Notes: a model not told the origin generated them from the sequence alone. Positions 7,913 to 17,060 are shown, counted from the first letter of the stretch. The stretch: DNA of 33,345 bases from Tannerella sp. (GCA_031265585.1 JAISCL010000339.1:1-33345), one strand, 5' to 3'. Numbers and translations are program-made.

Positions 7913-9010
7913 TTATTCTTCTTTCAGATTATCAATATTGACTTTCATCCCCATACGTAACTGCATCACGCCTGTCGTGATTACCGTATCGCCGGGGGTG
8001 AGTCCTTCCAGTACCTGTACCTGGCTTTCCGTGCGGAGGCCGGTAATGATCTCGGCGGATTTTGCTTCATCTCCCTTGTATAGGTAAACAATATTTTTCC
8101 CCATTTCGGGGATGATTGCTTCGCTTGGAATGGCTAAGGCATCTTTAATTTCACGTCTTGTTATTTCAACAGACAGGTAGCGTCCGGGCAGAATGGCTTC
8201 GTTCGTATTCGGATACAACGCGCGTACTTTCAGGGAACGTGTTTCAAGTGCAACTTTACTTTCTACCGCATATACCTGTGCCTGATGCTTTTGGATCATA
8301 CCGTTGGATTCTTCCATGTAGAAAGAGATGCCGGTGCCTTCCGAGACATCCGAAACATAGCGTTCCGGAATGGAAAATTCGATCTTTAAAGGACTGATTT
8401 TCGTCAGGTTTGCGACGATGGTCGAAGGCGTTGCGTAAGCGCCTTCGCTCACAAGACGGAGACCGATGATCCCGTCGAACGGTGCACGTAATTCCGTTTG
8501 CAGGATGTTGGATTTTACCAGTTCAATGTCAGCCATCAGTTTTTCAAGTTCGGTCGTTACCTGCTCGTAGGCTTCCTGGCTGACCGCATCTTTCTTCAGT
8601 AATGCGCCCTGGCGGAAAACGCGTTCTTTAGCCAGGGGAATCTGGGCCTCCAGTTTTTTTAATTCCGCCTGTAACGGTTTATCATTAATTTTCGCCAGCA
8701 GATCTCCTTTTTTCACATGCGTGCCCTCATTGAAATTTATGTTGACGATTTTTCCCGATGATTCGAAGGATAAATCGACTTCTTCGTCCGGGATAGTCGT
8801 TCCGGTACTGATAAATTTGTCCGTAAGGGATTGTTTTTTCAAAATTACGGCATGAATGTTAATCGGCAACCGTCTTTGTGACAGCGCCTGTGTTGATAAG
8901 GGTATTTCTTCGTTTGACTTTATTTGGCTTTTGATACGCGGATAAATAACTATTCCTGCAATGAATAACAGAATAACACCCATCAAAATCCATTTTACTG
9001 TTTTTGTCAT
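7913..9010 (-). CDS. RND efflux periplasmic adaptor (membrane fusion protein)
   Basis: An adaptor of about 365 residues that links the inner-membrane pump to the outer-membrane channel. It has an N-terminal membrane anchor (VKWILMGVILLFIAGIVIY), a lipoyl-like half (DLSFESSGKIVNINFNEGTHVKKGDLLAKIND), a coiled-coil hairpin (residues about 110-160), the second lipoyl half (LRAPFDGIIGLRLVSEGAY), and beta-barrel and membrane-proximal domains ending in GVMQLRMGMKVNI. The ORF track starts at a GTG at 9019; I prefer the ATG three codons later, which keeps the anchor intact. It is the first gene of the efflux operon and diverges from the aldehyde dehydrogenase gene. Confidence 0.92.
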   Translation of the reverse strand: MTKTVKWILMGVILLFIAGIVIYPRIKSQIKSNEEIPLSTQALSQRRLPINIHAVILKKQSLTDKFISTGTTIPDEEVDLSFESSGKIVNINFNEGTHVKKGDLLAKINDKPLQAELKKLEAQIPLAKERVFRQGALLKKDAVSQEAYEQVTTELEKLMADIELVKSNILQTELRAPFDGIIGLRLVSEGAYATPSTIVANLTKISPLKIEFSIPERYVSDVSEGTGISFYMEESNGMIQKHQAQVYAVESKVALETRSLKVRALYPNTNEAILPGRYLSVEITRREIKDALAIPSEAIIPEMGKNIVYLYKGDEAKSAEIITGLRTESQVQVLEGLTPGDTVITTGVMQLRMGMKVNIDNLKEE

Positions 9011-9060
9011 AACTTTCACTATTATAAATCTGTAATTGCAATTTGATAGCCAATGAGACT

Positions 9061-9104
9061 GTAAATTTACAAAAAGGTTTAATAGATACGGAACAAAAAG
9101 GTTT
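9061..9104. promoter_or_regulatory. Direct repeats in the efflux/aldehyde dehydrogenase divergent region
   Basis: The 12-mer ACAAAAAGGTTT occurs at 9069-9080 and 9093-9104, 24 bp apart, next to the palindrome GTAAATTTAC (9061-9070). The position, about 50-95 bp upstream of the efflux operon, suits an operator. No regulator gene is adjacent, and no clear -7 box was found for the efflux operon. Confidence 0.35.
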
Positions 9105-9154
9105 TGTAAACGTTTTTTGTAAAAAATTGTAAGTTTCGGGAAGGTGAATTGTAT

Positions 9155-9162
9155 TATCTTTG
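9155..9162 (+). promoter_or_regulatory. -7 box for the aldehyde dehydrogenase gene
   Basis: TATCTTTG lies 30 bp before the ATG and is an exact TAnnTTTG match. It is part of TTGTATTATCTTTG, which recurs before the next two plus-strand genes. Confidence 0.65.
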
Positions 9163-9192
9163 ATACCGGAATAATATTTAAAAACTGCTAAT

Positions 9193-10569
9193 ATGTCAGA
9201 TTATCAAAAGTTACTGGAAAAACAGAGGGCGTTTTTTGCTACAGGCAAAACAGGAAACATCGCGTTTCGTATCGGGCAACTGGAAAAACTTCGCCGGGTT
9301 GTCATTGAGAAACATCAGGATATAGAAAATGCGCTGTATAAGGATTTGAGGAAGTCTGATTTTGAGGCTTTTGCAACAGAAGTAACCGCGATGATTGACG
9401 AGATCAATTGCGCTGTTGAGAATCTGGAAACCTGGCTGGCGCCTGTTCATACGCCTTCTCCCCCTTTGTTCGGACAGGCGGAAAGCAGGATCTATTATGA
9501 GCCTTATGGTACGGTGTTGATACTGAATACCTGGAATTATCCGTTCGTGCTTTGTTTTAAGCCTCTTGTCGGCGCACTGGCGGCCGGAAACTGTTGTGTC
9601 GTTAAGCCGTCGGAAGTAGCGCCGGCCACCTCCAGCGTGCTGGCGGATCTTATTCATACGGCCTTTGAAGAAGAATACTGTGCGGCGGTCGAATGTGGGG
9701 CGGAAGAAACAGCCGGGCTGTTAAAGGAACGTTTTGATTTTATCCTTTATACAGGCGGAACGAACGGAGGCCGTATGGTGGCGAAAGCCGCAGCAGAACA
9801 CCTGACTCCCACCGTCCTGGAACTTGGCGGAAAAAGCCCCTGTATTGTAGATCAATCGGCCGATATCGAACGTTCGGTGGCTTCGATATGCTGGGGTAAA
9901 TTCATTAACTCCGGACAGACCTGTACCGCTCCCGATTACGTATGGGTTCATAGAGCGGTGAAAGATAAGCTGATTGAAGCGTTGAAAAGGCAGATAACGG
10001 CATTTTATGGAGATGATATTAAGCATAATCCGGATTTCGGCCGGATCATTAACCGCCGTCATTTCGACCGTTTACGGGGCCTGATGCAGGAAGGGCGGCT
10101 CGTTTTCGGAGGCGAAATCGATGAAAGCCAGAATTTTATTTCACCTGCCATTCTGGATGGAATCACCTGGGATCATAAAATCATGCAGGAAGAAATATTT
10201 GGCCCTTTATTACCTGTGATGACTTTTGAAAATCTTGAAGAGGTGGTCGTGACGCTTGCCGGGCGCGAAAAGCCTCTTGCTTTGTATTTGTATACGACGG
10301 ATAAGGCATCAGAGGAAATGATCATCCATAACGTTTCGTTCGGAGGCGGATGTGTTAATGCTACACTGATGCACATGCTGAACACAAACCTTCCGTTTGG
10401 CGGTGTGGGAAACAGCGGGCATGGATCTTATTCCGGCCGGTGGAGCGTCGAAACCTTCTCCCATAAAAAAGGAGTATTGAACAGGGCTTTGTCGGATGAG
10501 CCGGCGCCTGTTTTTCCACCCTATAAAGATCATGTAAAGATGTTGAAACAAATTTATTTAGGCAAATAA
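9193..10569 (+). CDS. Aldehyde dehydrogenase, fatty-aldehyde (ALDH3-like) type
   Basis: A 458-residue NAD(P)-dependent dehydrogenase that oxidises aldehydes to carboxylic acids. The cofactor region shows ILNTWNYPFVL, GALAAGNCCVVKPSEVAP and the turn FILYTGGTNGGRMV. The catalytic glutamate lies in TVLELGGKSPCIVD, and the nucleophilic cysteine in INSGQTCTAPDYV. The short length, absence of an N-terminal extension, and the end NLPFGGVGNSGHGSYSGRWSVETFSHKK fit the ALDH3/fatty aldehyde dehydrogenase branch. Transcription is from its own promoter, divergent from the efflux operon; a role in aldehyde detoxification or lipid turnover is plausible but not shown. All key residues are present. Confidence 0.93.
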   Translation: MSDYQKLLEKQRAFFATGKTGNIAFRIGQLEKLRRVVIEKHQDIENALYKDLRKSDFEAFATEVTAMIDEINCAVENLETWLAPVHTPSPPLFGQAESRIYYEPYGTVLILNTWNYPFVLCFKPLVGALAAGNCCVVKPSEVAPATSSVLADLIHTAFEEEYCAAVECGAEETAGLLKERFDFILYTGGTNGGRMVAKAAAEHLTPTVLELGGKSPCIVDQSADIERSVASICWGKFINSGQTCTAPDYVWVHRAVKDKLIEALKRQITAFYGDDIKHNPDFGRIINRRHFDRLRGLMQEGRLVFGGEIDESQNFISPAILDGITWDHKIMQEEIFGPLLPVMTFENLEEVVVTLAGREKPLALYLYTTDKASEEMIIHNVSFGGGCVNATLMHMLNTNLPFGGVGNSGHGSYSGRWSVETFSHKKGVLNRALSDEPAPVFPPYKDHVKMLKQIYLGK

Positions 10570-10614
10570 GATGCCGGATAATCGGTAAAAATATAAATAA
10601 TTGCTTTAAAAGAA

Positions 10615-10645
10615 TTGTTTTGTGCAAAAGATTGTATTATCTTTG
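10615..10645 (+). promoter_or_regulatory. Promoter of the Big_2-repeat protein gene
   Basis: TTG at 10615-10617 and TATCTTTG at 10638-10645 are separated by 20 bp, as expected for the Bacteroidota housekeeping promoter. The predicted start leaves a leader of about 70 bases before the ATG at 10724. Confidence 0.6.
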
Positions 10646-10723
10646 TTTGCTCTATGCTTTTCGCATTATTAAAATAAAAAATTGTTAGGTTGTATGATTG
10701 AATATTCATTAAAAGATTTAATT

Positions 10724-13504
10724 ATGGGAAAATTAATTACGAAAAAGACGCTATTCATGTGCGTGCTAAGCCTGTTTGTTTGGATGGGTGCGAAAGCGCA
10801 AACCGTCGTCCCGGTTATTGAAGTTAGATTGCCTGAGACCGTGACTGTGGAGATGGGTGCTCCAGATTATATATTAATTGCGGATATCATTCCTGGAGAT
10901 GCTACAGATAAATATGTAAAATGGACGCTTGAACCTTCTCCTTCCGAAGCAATTACTATTGATACTACAGGTGTTGATAAAACACATTGTGTTATTCATC
11001 CTATTGGTGCAGGCAAGGCGACACTTACGGCTAAAACCTCTGATGGGCCATTTACGGCTACTTGTGAAATAACCGTAGTGAAACCGGTTGTGGGTATGAC
11101 ATTGGACGGAGATCAAAATATAGAGATCTTGATTGGCAGAGACTCACTGCTGAAAGTAAAGATTGATCCGTTTGATGCGACTAATCCTGCCGTTATATGG
11201 GAAAGTCGTGATTCTTCCATTGTAGATCTTATATCAACGGAAGAAAACAGTAGTACCGACTCGGTTTGTAAGATTTTGCCTCTTAAACCGGGTACGGTTA
11301 GGATCTATGCTAAAACTGTTGAGGGAGATTTTGAAGATTTTTTTGAGATTACCGTAAAATCGGCTGAGATAAAGGAATTTTCACTTAACCATTCAATTAA
11401 AAATGATGATACGTTATGGATGTATATAGGTGAAGACACGACCCTTATTGCGCAGATACGTCCGCTCGAGGGAACGTATAAACAGGTTTATTGGACGAAT
11501 ACAAACTTTCCGGCTGAGGATATTATTGAGATCATATCCTCCGGTCGCGATACGATCTGTAGAATCAGGGCGACAGGTGTCGGGGTGGCTAAAATTGCAG
11601 CGGAGACTTATGATGGTGGGAAAAGAGACACCTGTGTGGTGAAGGTCGAAGCGGTAAAAATTGATACCATGTATATGAAGGTGGATACCCTCTATTTGGA
11701 CAATAAGTATCATACAGATTCCCTGTTGATTGCTACGATCGCTCCCTTTGAAGCGACGAATAAATCAATTACTTTTACAAGCGACAATTCTAATATTGTA
11801 GAAGTCACTTCCGTAGAAAAAGATACGGTTTGCCATATAAGAGCTGGTTATTCCGGAGAAACATATATTTATGCCGAAACGTTCGATGGCAGATTTAAGG
11901 ATTCCTGTTATGTAAAAGTGACTGTTCCGGTGGATAGCATCATTTTGCGCGCGGATACTTTAAAGGACGACAATTATGATCCTGCGGAGGTAATAAAGAT
12001 TTCTGACGGGCAAAGAACGATTAATGGAATAAACTTAGTGACTGACAGTGTTGTACGACTGACGGCAGTTATTTATCCCGATTCGGCAACCGAAGCCGCC
12101 TGTACGCCTTTGGTCTGGTATAATTTTGATCCGGATTTGATGAGAATTGATTCAATAAGACCGGAATCTATCGACACCGTATGTTATCTAACCGCACGCC
12201 TGTGGGGAGTTGATACGATTTCTGTTACGACGGCCGATGGCGCTGTTTCAAGTGATCTCTATTTCATTTCTATTCCTTTCAGGGAAGCAGACAGTATAAA
12301 AATAAATGTGGATGGGGGAATTGTAGATCAAGATACCATCACTTTGAATGTGAAAGATTCATGCGAATTAGCCACTACCATTTATCCGTGGAATGCTTCG
12401 AGTGATACGTTAACGTGGGAAATTATTGGCGAGACGGATGTGATAAGCGTGGATTCGGTAGAAAACAGGGTATTTCTTAGCGGATTGAAACAGGGTGACG
12501 CAATCCTGTATGCCCATGCAACGGATGGCAGTCAGAAAAAGGATTCATTTATTGTCCGGGTTCGCACTGTTCCGGTGGATAATATGGCCCTTACGAAGGA
12601 TACCGTATACCTGTATGAAAATAATGTCGATTCGGTATTTGCCGTCATAGTTCCGGTGAATGCTACGGATAAAGCGGTAGACTGGTCAAGCAGCAATGAC
12701 GGAATAGTGGCAATACAAGCAATGACGGATACGGTCTGCACCTTTAAAGGTCTGAAAGCAGATACGGCTGTTATCCGGGCCGAAATCAACGGATTTAAAG
12801 ATTCGTGTGTAGTCATTGTAAAGGAACAGTTTCTGTTTCTGGAATCCGATACGACTTCCACGAATACGGGTCTCATTGCATTGTCACTGAAATTGCCGGA
12901 GGATGTAACGCTTGCCGGATCGTTTGAATTGCAATTGCCGAAAGGCTTTGGACTGACGCTTGAAGGTGTGGATTATAGGACAGAGTTGGAAGTGCTCTAT
13001 AAGGAATCTTCGGATCTGACTATAAAACGATTAAGTGAATTAAATGATAGTACTTATATCTTTACGATTGTATTGAAAGCGTCGCCGGCAAACGGAAGTT
13101 CGGCTCCGGAAAAGAAGAAAGTGATGGATATTGCCTATACTATTTATGATAATGATTTGGAAAGCAGTACAGCTCTATACGATGTTAAGATTGTCAATGT
13201 AGACTTTCAATTAAGTGATGATACGGAGATCAGGGAAGATCATACCGTTAAAATCAAGGTCTTTAAAGATGAAACCGGTAATGAAGTGATTGAAGGTCGG
13301 AACCTGAATGTTTACATAACGGATCATTGTCTGTATGTCAATTCGGCGAAAGCGGAAACAGTTTCTGTTTATGCATTGAACGGAAGCCTTCTTTTCTCAA
13401 AAGAGAAACCGGAAGGACAGGCTGCTTTCACAATCCATACACAGGAAAAGATCCTGATCGTAAGAGGCAGTTCGGGTTGGGCGCAGAAAGTGTTTAATCA
13501 ATAA
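10724..13504 (+). CDS. Secreted protein with about seven Big_2 (bacterial Ig-like) domains
   Basis: The ORF track begins at a TTG, but the ATG at 10724 opens a clear signal peptide (MGKLITKKTLFMCVLSLFVWMGAKAQ), giving 926 residues. About seven Ig-like units of 85-100 residues follow, each running from a strand such as VxxMxL(D), through a TLxAxIxPxxATxKxVxWxSSN-like core, to AxTxDGxxxDSCxVxV. After roughly residue 700 there is a different beta-rich region resembling a cohesin-like or adhesion fold only vaguely. The last 65 residues (VSVYALNGSLLF to WAQKVFNQ) resemble a type IX secretion type A sorting domain or the related Bacteroidales C-terminal domain. A cell-surface or secreted adhesive role is likely; the ligand is unknown. 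It has its own promoter and a strong terminator, so it is monocistronic. Confidence 0.82.
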   Translation: MGKLITKKTLFMCVLSLFVWMGAKAQTVVPVIEVRLPETVTVEMGAPDYILIADIIPGDATDKYVKWTLEPSPSEAITIDTTGVDKTHCVIHPIGAGKATLTAKTSDGPFTATCEITVVKPVVGMTLDGDQNIEILIGRDSLLKVKIDPFDATNPAVIWESRDSSIVDLISTEENSSTDSVCKILPLKPGTVRIYAKTVEGDFEDFFEITVKSAEIKEFSLNHSIKNDDTLWMYIGEDTTLIAQIRPLEGTYKQVYWTNTNFPAEDIIEIISSGRDTICRIRATGVGVAKIAAETYDGGKRDTCVVKVEAVKIDTMYMKVDTLYLDNKYHTDSLLIATIAPFEATNKSITFTSDNSNIVEVTSVEKDTVCHIRAGYSGETYIYAETFDGRFKDSCYVKVTVPVDSIILRADTLKDDNYDPAEVIKISDGQRTINGINLVTDSVVRLTAVIYPDSATEAACTPLVWYNFDPDLMRIDSIRPESIDTVCYLTARLWGVDTISVTTADGAVSSDLYFISIPFREADSIKINVDGGIVDQDTITLNVKDSCELATTIYPWNASSDTLTWEIIGETDVISVDSVENRVFLSGLKQGDAILYAHATDGSQKKDSFIVRVRTVPVDNMALTKDTVYLYENNVDSVFAVIVPVNATDKAVDWSSSNDGIVAIQAMTDTVCTFKGLKADTAVIRAEINGFKDSCVVIVKEQFLFLESDTTSTNTGLIALSLKLPEDVTLAGSFELQLPKGFGLTLEGVDYRTELEVLYKESSDLTIKRLSELNDSTYIFTIVLKASPANGSSAPEKKKVMDIAYTIYDNDLESSTALYDVKIVNVDFQLSDDTEIREDHTVKIKVFKDETGNEVIEGRNLNVYITDHCLYVNSAKAETVSVYALNGSLLFSKEKPEGQAAFTIHTQEKILIVRGSSGWAQKVFNQ

Positions 13505-13530
13505 AGTAAATCAGTAATTAATTAAAAAAA

Positions 13531-13564
13531 AATCGAACCGGAATTTCTCCGGTTCGATTTTTTT
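13531..13564 (+). terminator. Rho-independent terminator after the Big_2 gene
   Basis: The stem AATCGAACCGGA (13531-13542) pairs perfectly with TCCGGTTCGATT (13548-13559) around a 5-base loop and is followed by a T-run. The A-run before it makes it usable on both strands. The 140 bp after it hold no gene that I can support. Confidence 0.92.
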
Positions 13565-13705
13565 TGCAGGTATGCCCTATCCTCCAGCAATTGACCATAG
13601 TTATCGCTGACGATCAATGCAGAAATTTGTCTGCTGCATTGGTATATTCTTTTTATAAAGACACCAAGCCGGTTGTGCCCCGGATATAAAAATAAGTCGA
13701 TTTAT

Positions 13706-13736
13706 TTTGTGTTTTATTCAGGTTGTATTATCTTTG
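13706..13736 (+). promoter_or_regulatory. Promoter of the trpB-like gene
   Basis: TTTG at 13706-13709 and TATCTTTG at 13729-13736 are 19 bp apart, matching both Bacteroidota boxes. The ATG at 13776 follows about 33 bases after the expected start point. Confidence 0.7.
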
Positions 13737-13775
13737 CTCACAAATGGAAAGAAATATCATCAAAAAATAAGAATT

Positions 13776-15137
13776 ATGTCAACAAAAAAGTTTTTACTGG
13801 AAGAGAAAGATATTCCGACAGCATGGTATAACATTGTTGCGGATATGAAAAACAAACCGTTACCACCCCTGAACCCTGCTACAAAACAGCCTCTGAACCC
13901 GGAGGATCTTTATCCTGTTTTTGCAAAAGAGCTTGTTGCGCAGGAGCTGAATCAGACGGATCCGTGGATTGAGATTCCGGATGAGATACGTGAAATGTAC
14001 CGGATATGGCGTCCGACGCCGCTGGTTCGCGCTTTCGGATTTGAAAAGGCACTGGATACGCCGGCACATATTTATTTCAAAAACGAAAGTGTCAGTCCGG
14101 TCGGTTCGCATAAACTTAATTCTGCCATTGCGCAGGCATATTACTGCAAAAAGGAGGGGCTTACCAATCTTACGACGGAAACGGGCGCCGGACAGTGGGG
14201 CGCTGCCATGTCGTATGCCGCAAAAGCGTTTGGTCTTGAACTGGCTGTTTACATGGTGAAAATAAGCTACGAGCAAAAGCCTTACCGCCGTTCTATCATG
14301 CAGACTTTCGGTGCGCAGGTGATCGCTTCACCCAGTATGAGCACCAAAGCCGGGCGTCAGATCCTGACGGAAAACCCGCAGTACATGGGCAGCCTTGGTA
14401 CGGCGATCTCCGAAGCGGTCGAATTGGCGATACAGACGCCCAATTGCAAATATGTACTGGGAAGCGTCCTTAACCATGTGGCGCTCCATCAGACTGTTCT
14501 CGGTCTGGAGGCGGAGAAACAGATGGAGATGGCGGGCGAATATCCGGATGTAGTCGTCGCCTGTTTTGGCGGCGGGTCAAACTTTTCCGGCATAAGTTTC
14601 CCGTTTTTACGGCATCAGTTTACGGAAGGCAGGAAGGTTCGTGTAGTTGCTGTGGAGCCTGCATCCTGTCCGAAGCTCACACGCGGCGTGTTCCAGTATG
14701 ATTTCGGCGACGAGGCCGGATATACTCCTTTCCTGCCGATGTACACGCTGGGCCATACGTTTGCGCCTCCTCATATTCATGCGGGCGGATTGCGGTATCA
14801 TGGCGCCGGAACAATCGTCAGTCAGCTTAACCGGGACGGATTGATGGAAGCGGTCGATGTAAACCAGCTTGATGCATTCAAGGCGGCTGTTCTTTTTGCC
14901 CAAACGGAAAGTATTATTCCCGCGCCGGAATCGTCACATGCGATCGCAACGGTTATCCGTGAAGCGGAAAAGGCGAAAGAAGAAGGAAAACAGAAAACCA
15001 TACTGTTTAATCTTTCCGGTCACGGTTTGATAGATATGTCTGCTTATGACCGGTATTTCGCCGGTGATTTGTCGAATTATGAACTGACCGAAGCCGATCT
15101 GGCAAAAAGCATTGATCCGCTGGAAAAAATCATTTAA
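13776..15137 (+). CDS. trpB: Tryptophan synthase beta chain, TrpB2 type
   Basis: A 453-residue PLP enzyme that condenses indole with serine to give tryptophan. The ORF track starts earlier in the promoter; the ATG at 13776 (MSTKKFLLEEKDIPTAWYN) matches the usual TrpB2 start. The PLP lysine lies in GSHKLNSA, TETGAGQWG follows, and the phosphate-binding loop is CFGGGSNFSG. The N-terminal extension and overall length of about 450 set it apart from classical TrpB1 of about 395 residues. There is no trpA or other tryptophan gene nearby, and it has its own promoter. TrpB2 proteins are thought to act without TrpA, for example in indole salvage; that role is knowledge of the family, not shown here. 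Confidence 0.93.
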   Translation: MSTKKFLLEEKDIPTAWYNIVADMKNKPLPPLNPATKQPLNPEDLYPVFAKELVAQELNQTDPWIEIPDEIREMYRIWRPTPLVRAFGFEKALDTPAHIYFKNESVSPVGSHKLNSAIAQAYYCKKEGLTNLTTETGAGQWGAAMSYAAKAFGLELAVYMVKISYEQKPYRRSIMQTFGAQVIASPSMSTKAGRQILTENPQYMGSLGTAISEAVELAIQTPNCKYVLGSVLNHVALHQTVLGLEAEKQMEMAGEYPDVVVACFGGGSNFSGISFPFLRHQFTEGRKVRVVAVEPASCPKLTRGVFQYDFGDEAGYTPFLPMYTLGHTFAPPHIHAGGLRYHGAGTIVSQLNRDGLMEAVDVNQLDAFKAAVLFAQTESIIPAPESSHAIATVIREAEKAKEEGKQKTILFNLSGHGLIDMSAYDRYFAGDLSNYELTEADLAKSIDPLEKII

Positions 15138-15149
15138 CGAAAGTTTAAC

Positions 15150-15237
15150 AGGCTCTATAACGTTTTGTATGTCCCCGACGGGGCATCTCTGTAATTTGCG
15201 GAGACGTCTCCACGGTTTGCGCACAAAACAGTATGGA
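15150..15237. repeat. Intergenic hairpin-rich repeat between convergent genes
   Basis: This stretch opens with the 22-bp sequence also found at 1708-1729, then has CCCCGACGGGG and the perfect palindrome GGAGACGTCTCC. Its edges, CGTTTTGTATG and GCACAAAACAGTAT, form a weak inverted repeat. It separates convergent trpB and acyl-CoA ligase genes and may act as a bidirectional terminator or be a decayed short element. Confidence 0.45.
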
Positions 15238-15242
15238 ACCGG

Positions 15243-17060
15243 TTAATCTTTGTACATTTCTTCTATTTCAGCTGCATAGTTTCGGGCGATGGCCGGGCGT
15301 TTTATTTTTAACGTATCAGTTATTTCGCCTTTATCCTTTGATAAAGATTCGGGCAGAAGCGTAAAGCGTTTGATTTTTTCGAAAGAGGCGAAACCTTTCT
15401 GGCAATCTTCAATAATGGATTGGAAAAAGCGTATGATTTCCGTCCTTTTTATCAATTCCTTGCGCTCTTCAAACGGAATATTTTTTGAAAGGGCGTATTT
15501 TTCAAGCGCTTCGAAATTCGGAATGATCAGGGCGCTGACAAATTTATAATTGTCGGCAATGACAATGCACTGTTCGATGTAGTTATTGCCGCTCATACTT
15601 AATTCGATAGCCTGCGGAGCGATGTATTTGCCATTGGATGTTTTGAACAGGTCTTTTATCCGTTCGAGGAAATAAAGCGTCTCTCCTTCGAGCCTTCCGG
15701 CATCGCCTGTACGGAAAAAACCGTCTTCCGTGAACACTTTTGCTGTTTCTTCCGGCTTTTTATAATAGCCGCTTGTAATGGTTTTGCCTTTAACCAGGAT
15801 CTCACTGTTTTCGGGATCTATCTTTACCTGCAGATCCGGCATGACCGTTCCGATGGAGCCTAGCGTGTAATTTGTCTGCGGATAGAAACAGACCGTGGCC
15901 GAAGTTTCGGACAGTCCGTAGCCATACCGGACAGGGAAGTTGACCGACAGTAGAAACTCTGCAATGTTATCTGCCAGCGGCGCTCCCGCAACCGGGAATA
16001 CACGTCCGCGGTTCAGTCCTACCACTTTTTTCAACAGGGCGAAAACCGTATGGTCATAAATATGAAATTTTACGGATAACCGGAAGGGCGGCTTGGTTCC
16101 CGTCCGTCTGTAATCAAGTACATACCTGCGTCCGGTTTTGATGGCATGTCTGAATATTTTTTGTAATAAGCCCGATGATCCGTTTATTTTATCCTGTACG
16201 CCTGCGTACACTTTTTCCCAGAAACGCGGTACGTTACACATCAATGTGGGACGCACCTCCGGCAATGTTTCCTGTATTTTTTTGGGATCCAGATTGACCG
16301 CGACCTCTACTCCCTTGTGAAAACAATAGCAGGCCCAGGCTTTTTCGAAGATATGCGTCAACGGCAGGAAACACATCGACAGGTCACTGTCGTTTACTTC
16401 CGGCAGACGCAGGTCATGGATACGCAGTACTTCCAGAAAGTTGGCGTGTGTGAGCATGACGCCTTTCGACTCGCCAGTCGTTCCGGACGTGTAAACGATC
16501 GCCGCCGGATCTTCGGGGACGGCGTTGCTTCTTCTTATCTTTGCTTCCGTTTCCGTCAGTGCATGATCGCCCAGCCGGAGAAATTCTTCCATATAGACCG
16601 ATGTCCTGTCTTCCGGGTTACGCACGATGGCCGGATCAAAAATAATCAGCCGTTTCAGTATATTCCCGTTTTTCTGCTGGACACGGAACGCATTATTGTA
16701 TTGTAACTGTTCCCCGACAAACAAAAAACGGATGTGGGAATCACGTACAATGTATTCGATCTGCGCCGGAGAACTCGTTGCATACATCGGAACGGAAACA
16801 GCGCGGATCCCGTAGGCTCCATAGTCCGTAAAAAAACATTCAGGTGTGTTCTGCGCACAGATTCCGATATTTTCGTGCGTTTCCACACCATATTCAATCA
16901 TCGCTTGCGACGTCAGCCGCACATATTCCGCAAAATCCGCCCAGGATATTTTCTGCCATTTCCGGTTTTTATCGCGGTACCGGATCGCCGAACGGTTTTT
17001 GTATTTTTCCGCACGCCTGAAAATCATTTCGGCGGGGTGATAATAAGTCATCTGCATCAT
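15243..17060 (-). CDS. Long-chain acyl-CoA synthetase (AMP-dependent ligase)
   Basis: A ligase of about 605 residues that adenylates a carboxylic acid and transfers it to CoA. The phosphate-binding motif IVYTSGTTGESKGVML lies near residues 188-203. The later motifs are GYGLSETSATVCFYP, FFRTGDAGRLEG and LFKTSNGKYIAPQAIE, with the C-terminal lysine in EITDTLKIKR. Long-chain type (FadD15/ACSL-like) is favoured by length. The ORF is open to 17108, only 4 bp from the stop of the upstream gene. I prefer the ATG at 17060, which follows an A-rich leader and begins MMQMTYYHPAEMI as in homologues; ATGs at 17108 and 17090 remain possible. It is the second gene of a two-gene unit with the receiver/ATP-grasp protein. 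Confidence 0.9.
   Translation of the reverse strand: MMQMTYYHPAEMIFRRAEKYKNRSAIRYRDKNRKWQKISWADFAEYVRLTSQAMIEYGVETHENIGICAQNTPECFFTDYGAYGIRAVSVPMYATSSPAQIEYIVRDSHIRFLFVGEQLQYNNAFRVQQKNGNILKRLIIFDPAIVRNPEDRTSVYMEEFLRLGDHALTETEAKIRRSNAVPEDPAAIVYTSGTTGESKGVMLTHANFLEVLRIHDLRLPEVNDSDLSMCFLPLTHIFEKAWACYCFHKGVEVAVNLDPKKIQETLPEVRPTLMCNVPRFWEKVYAGVQDKINGSSGLLQKIFRHAIKTGRRYVLDYRRTGTKPPFRLSVKFHIYDHTVFALLKKVVGLNRGRVFPVAGAPLADNIAEFLLSVNFPVRYGYGLSETSATVCFYPQTNYTLGSIGTVMPDLQVKIDPENSEILVKGKTITSGYYKKPEETAKVFTEDGFFRTGDAGRLEGETLYFLERIKDLFKTSNGKYIAPQAIELSMSGNNYIEQCIVIADNYKFVSALIIPNFEALEKYALSKNIPFEERKELIKRTEIIRFFQSIIEDCQKGFASFEKIKRFTLLPESLSKDKGEITDTLKIKRPAIARNYAAEIEEMYKD

Noticed and set aside
13565-13705. Small inverted repeat AATGCAG..CTGCATT between the Big_2 terminator and the trpB promoter
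   Set aside because: The arms are short and there is no T-run or match elsewhere in the window; I could not assign a role.
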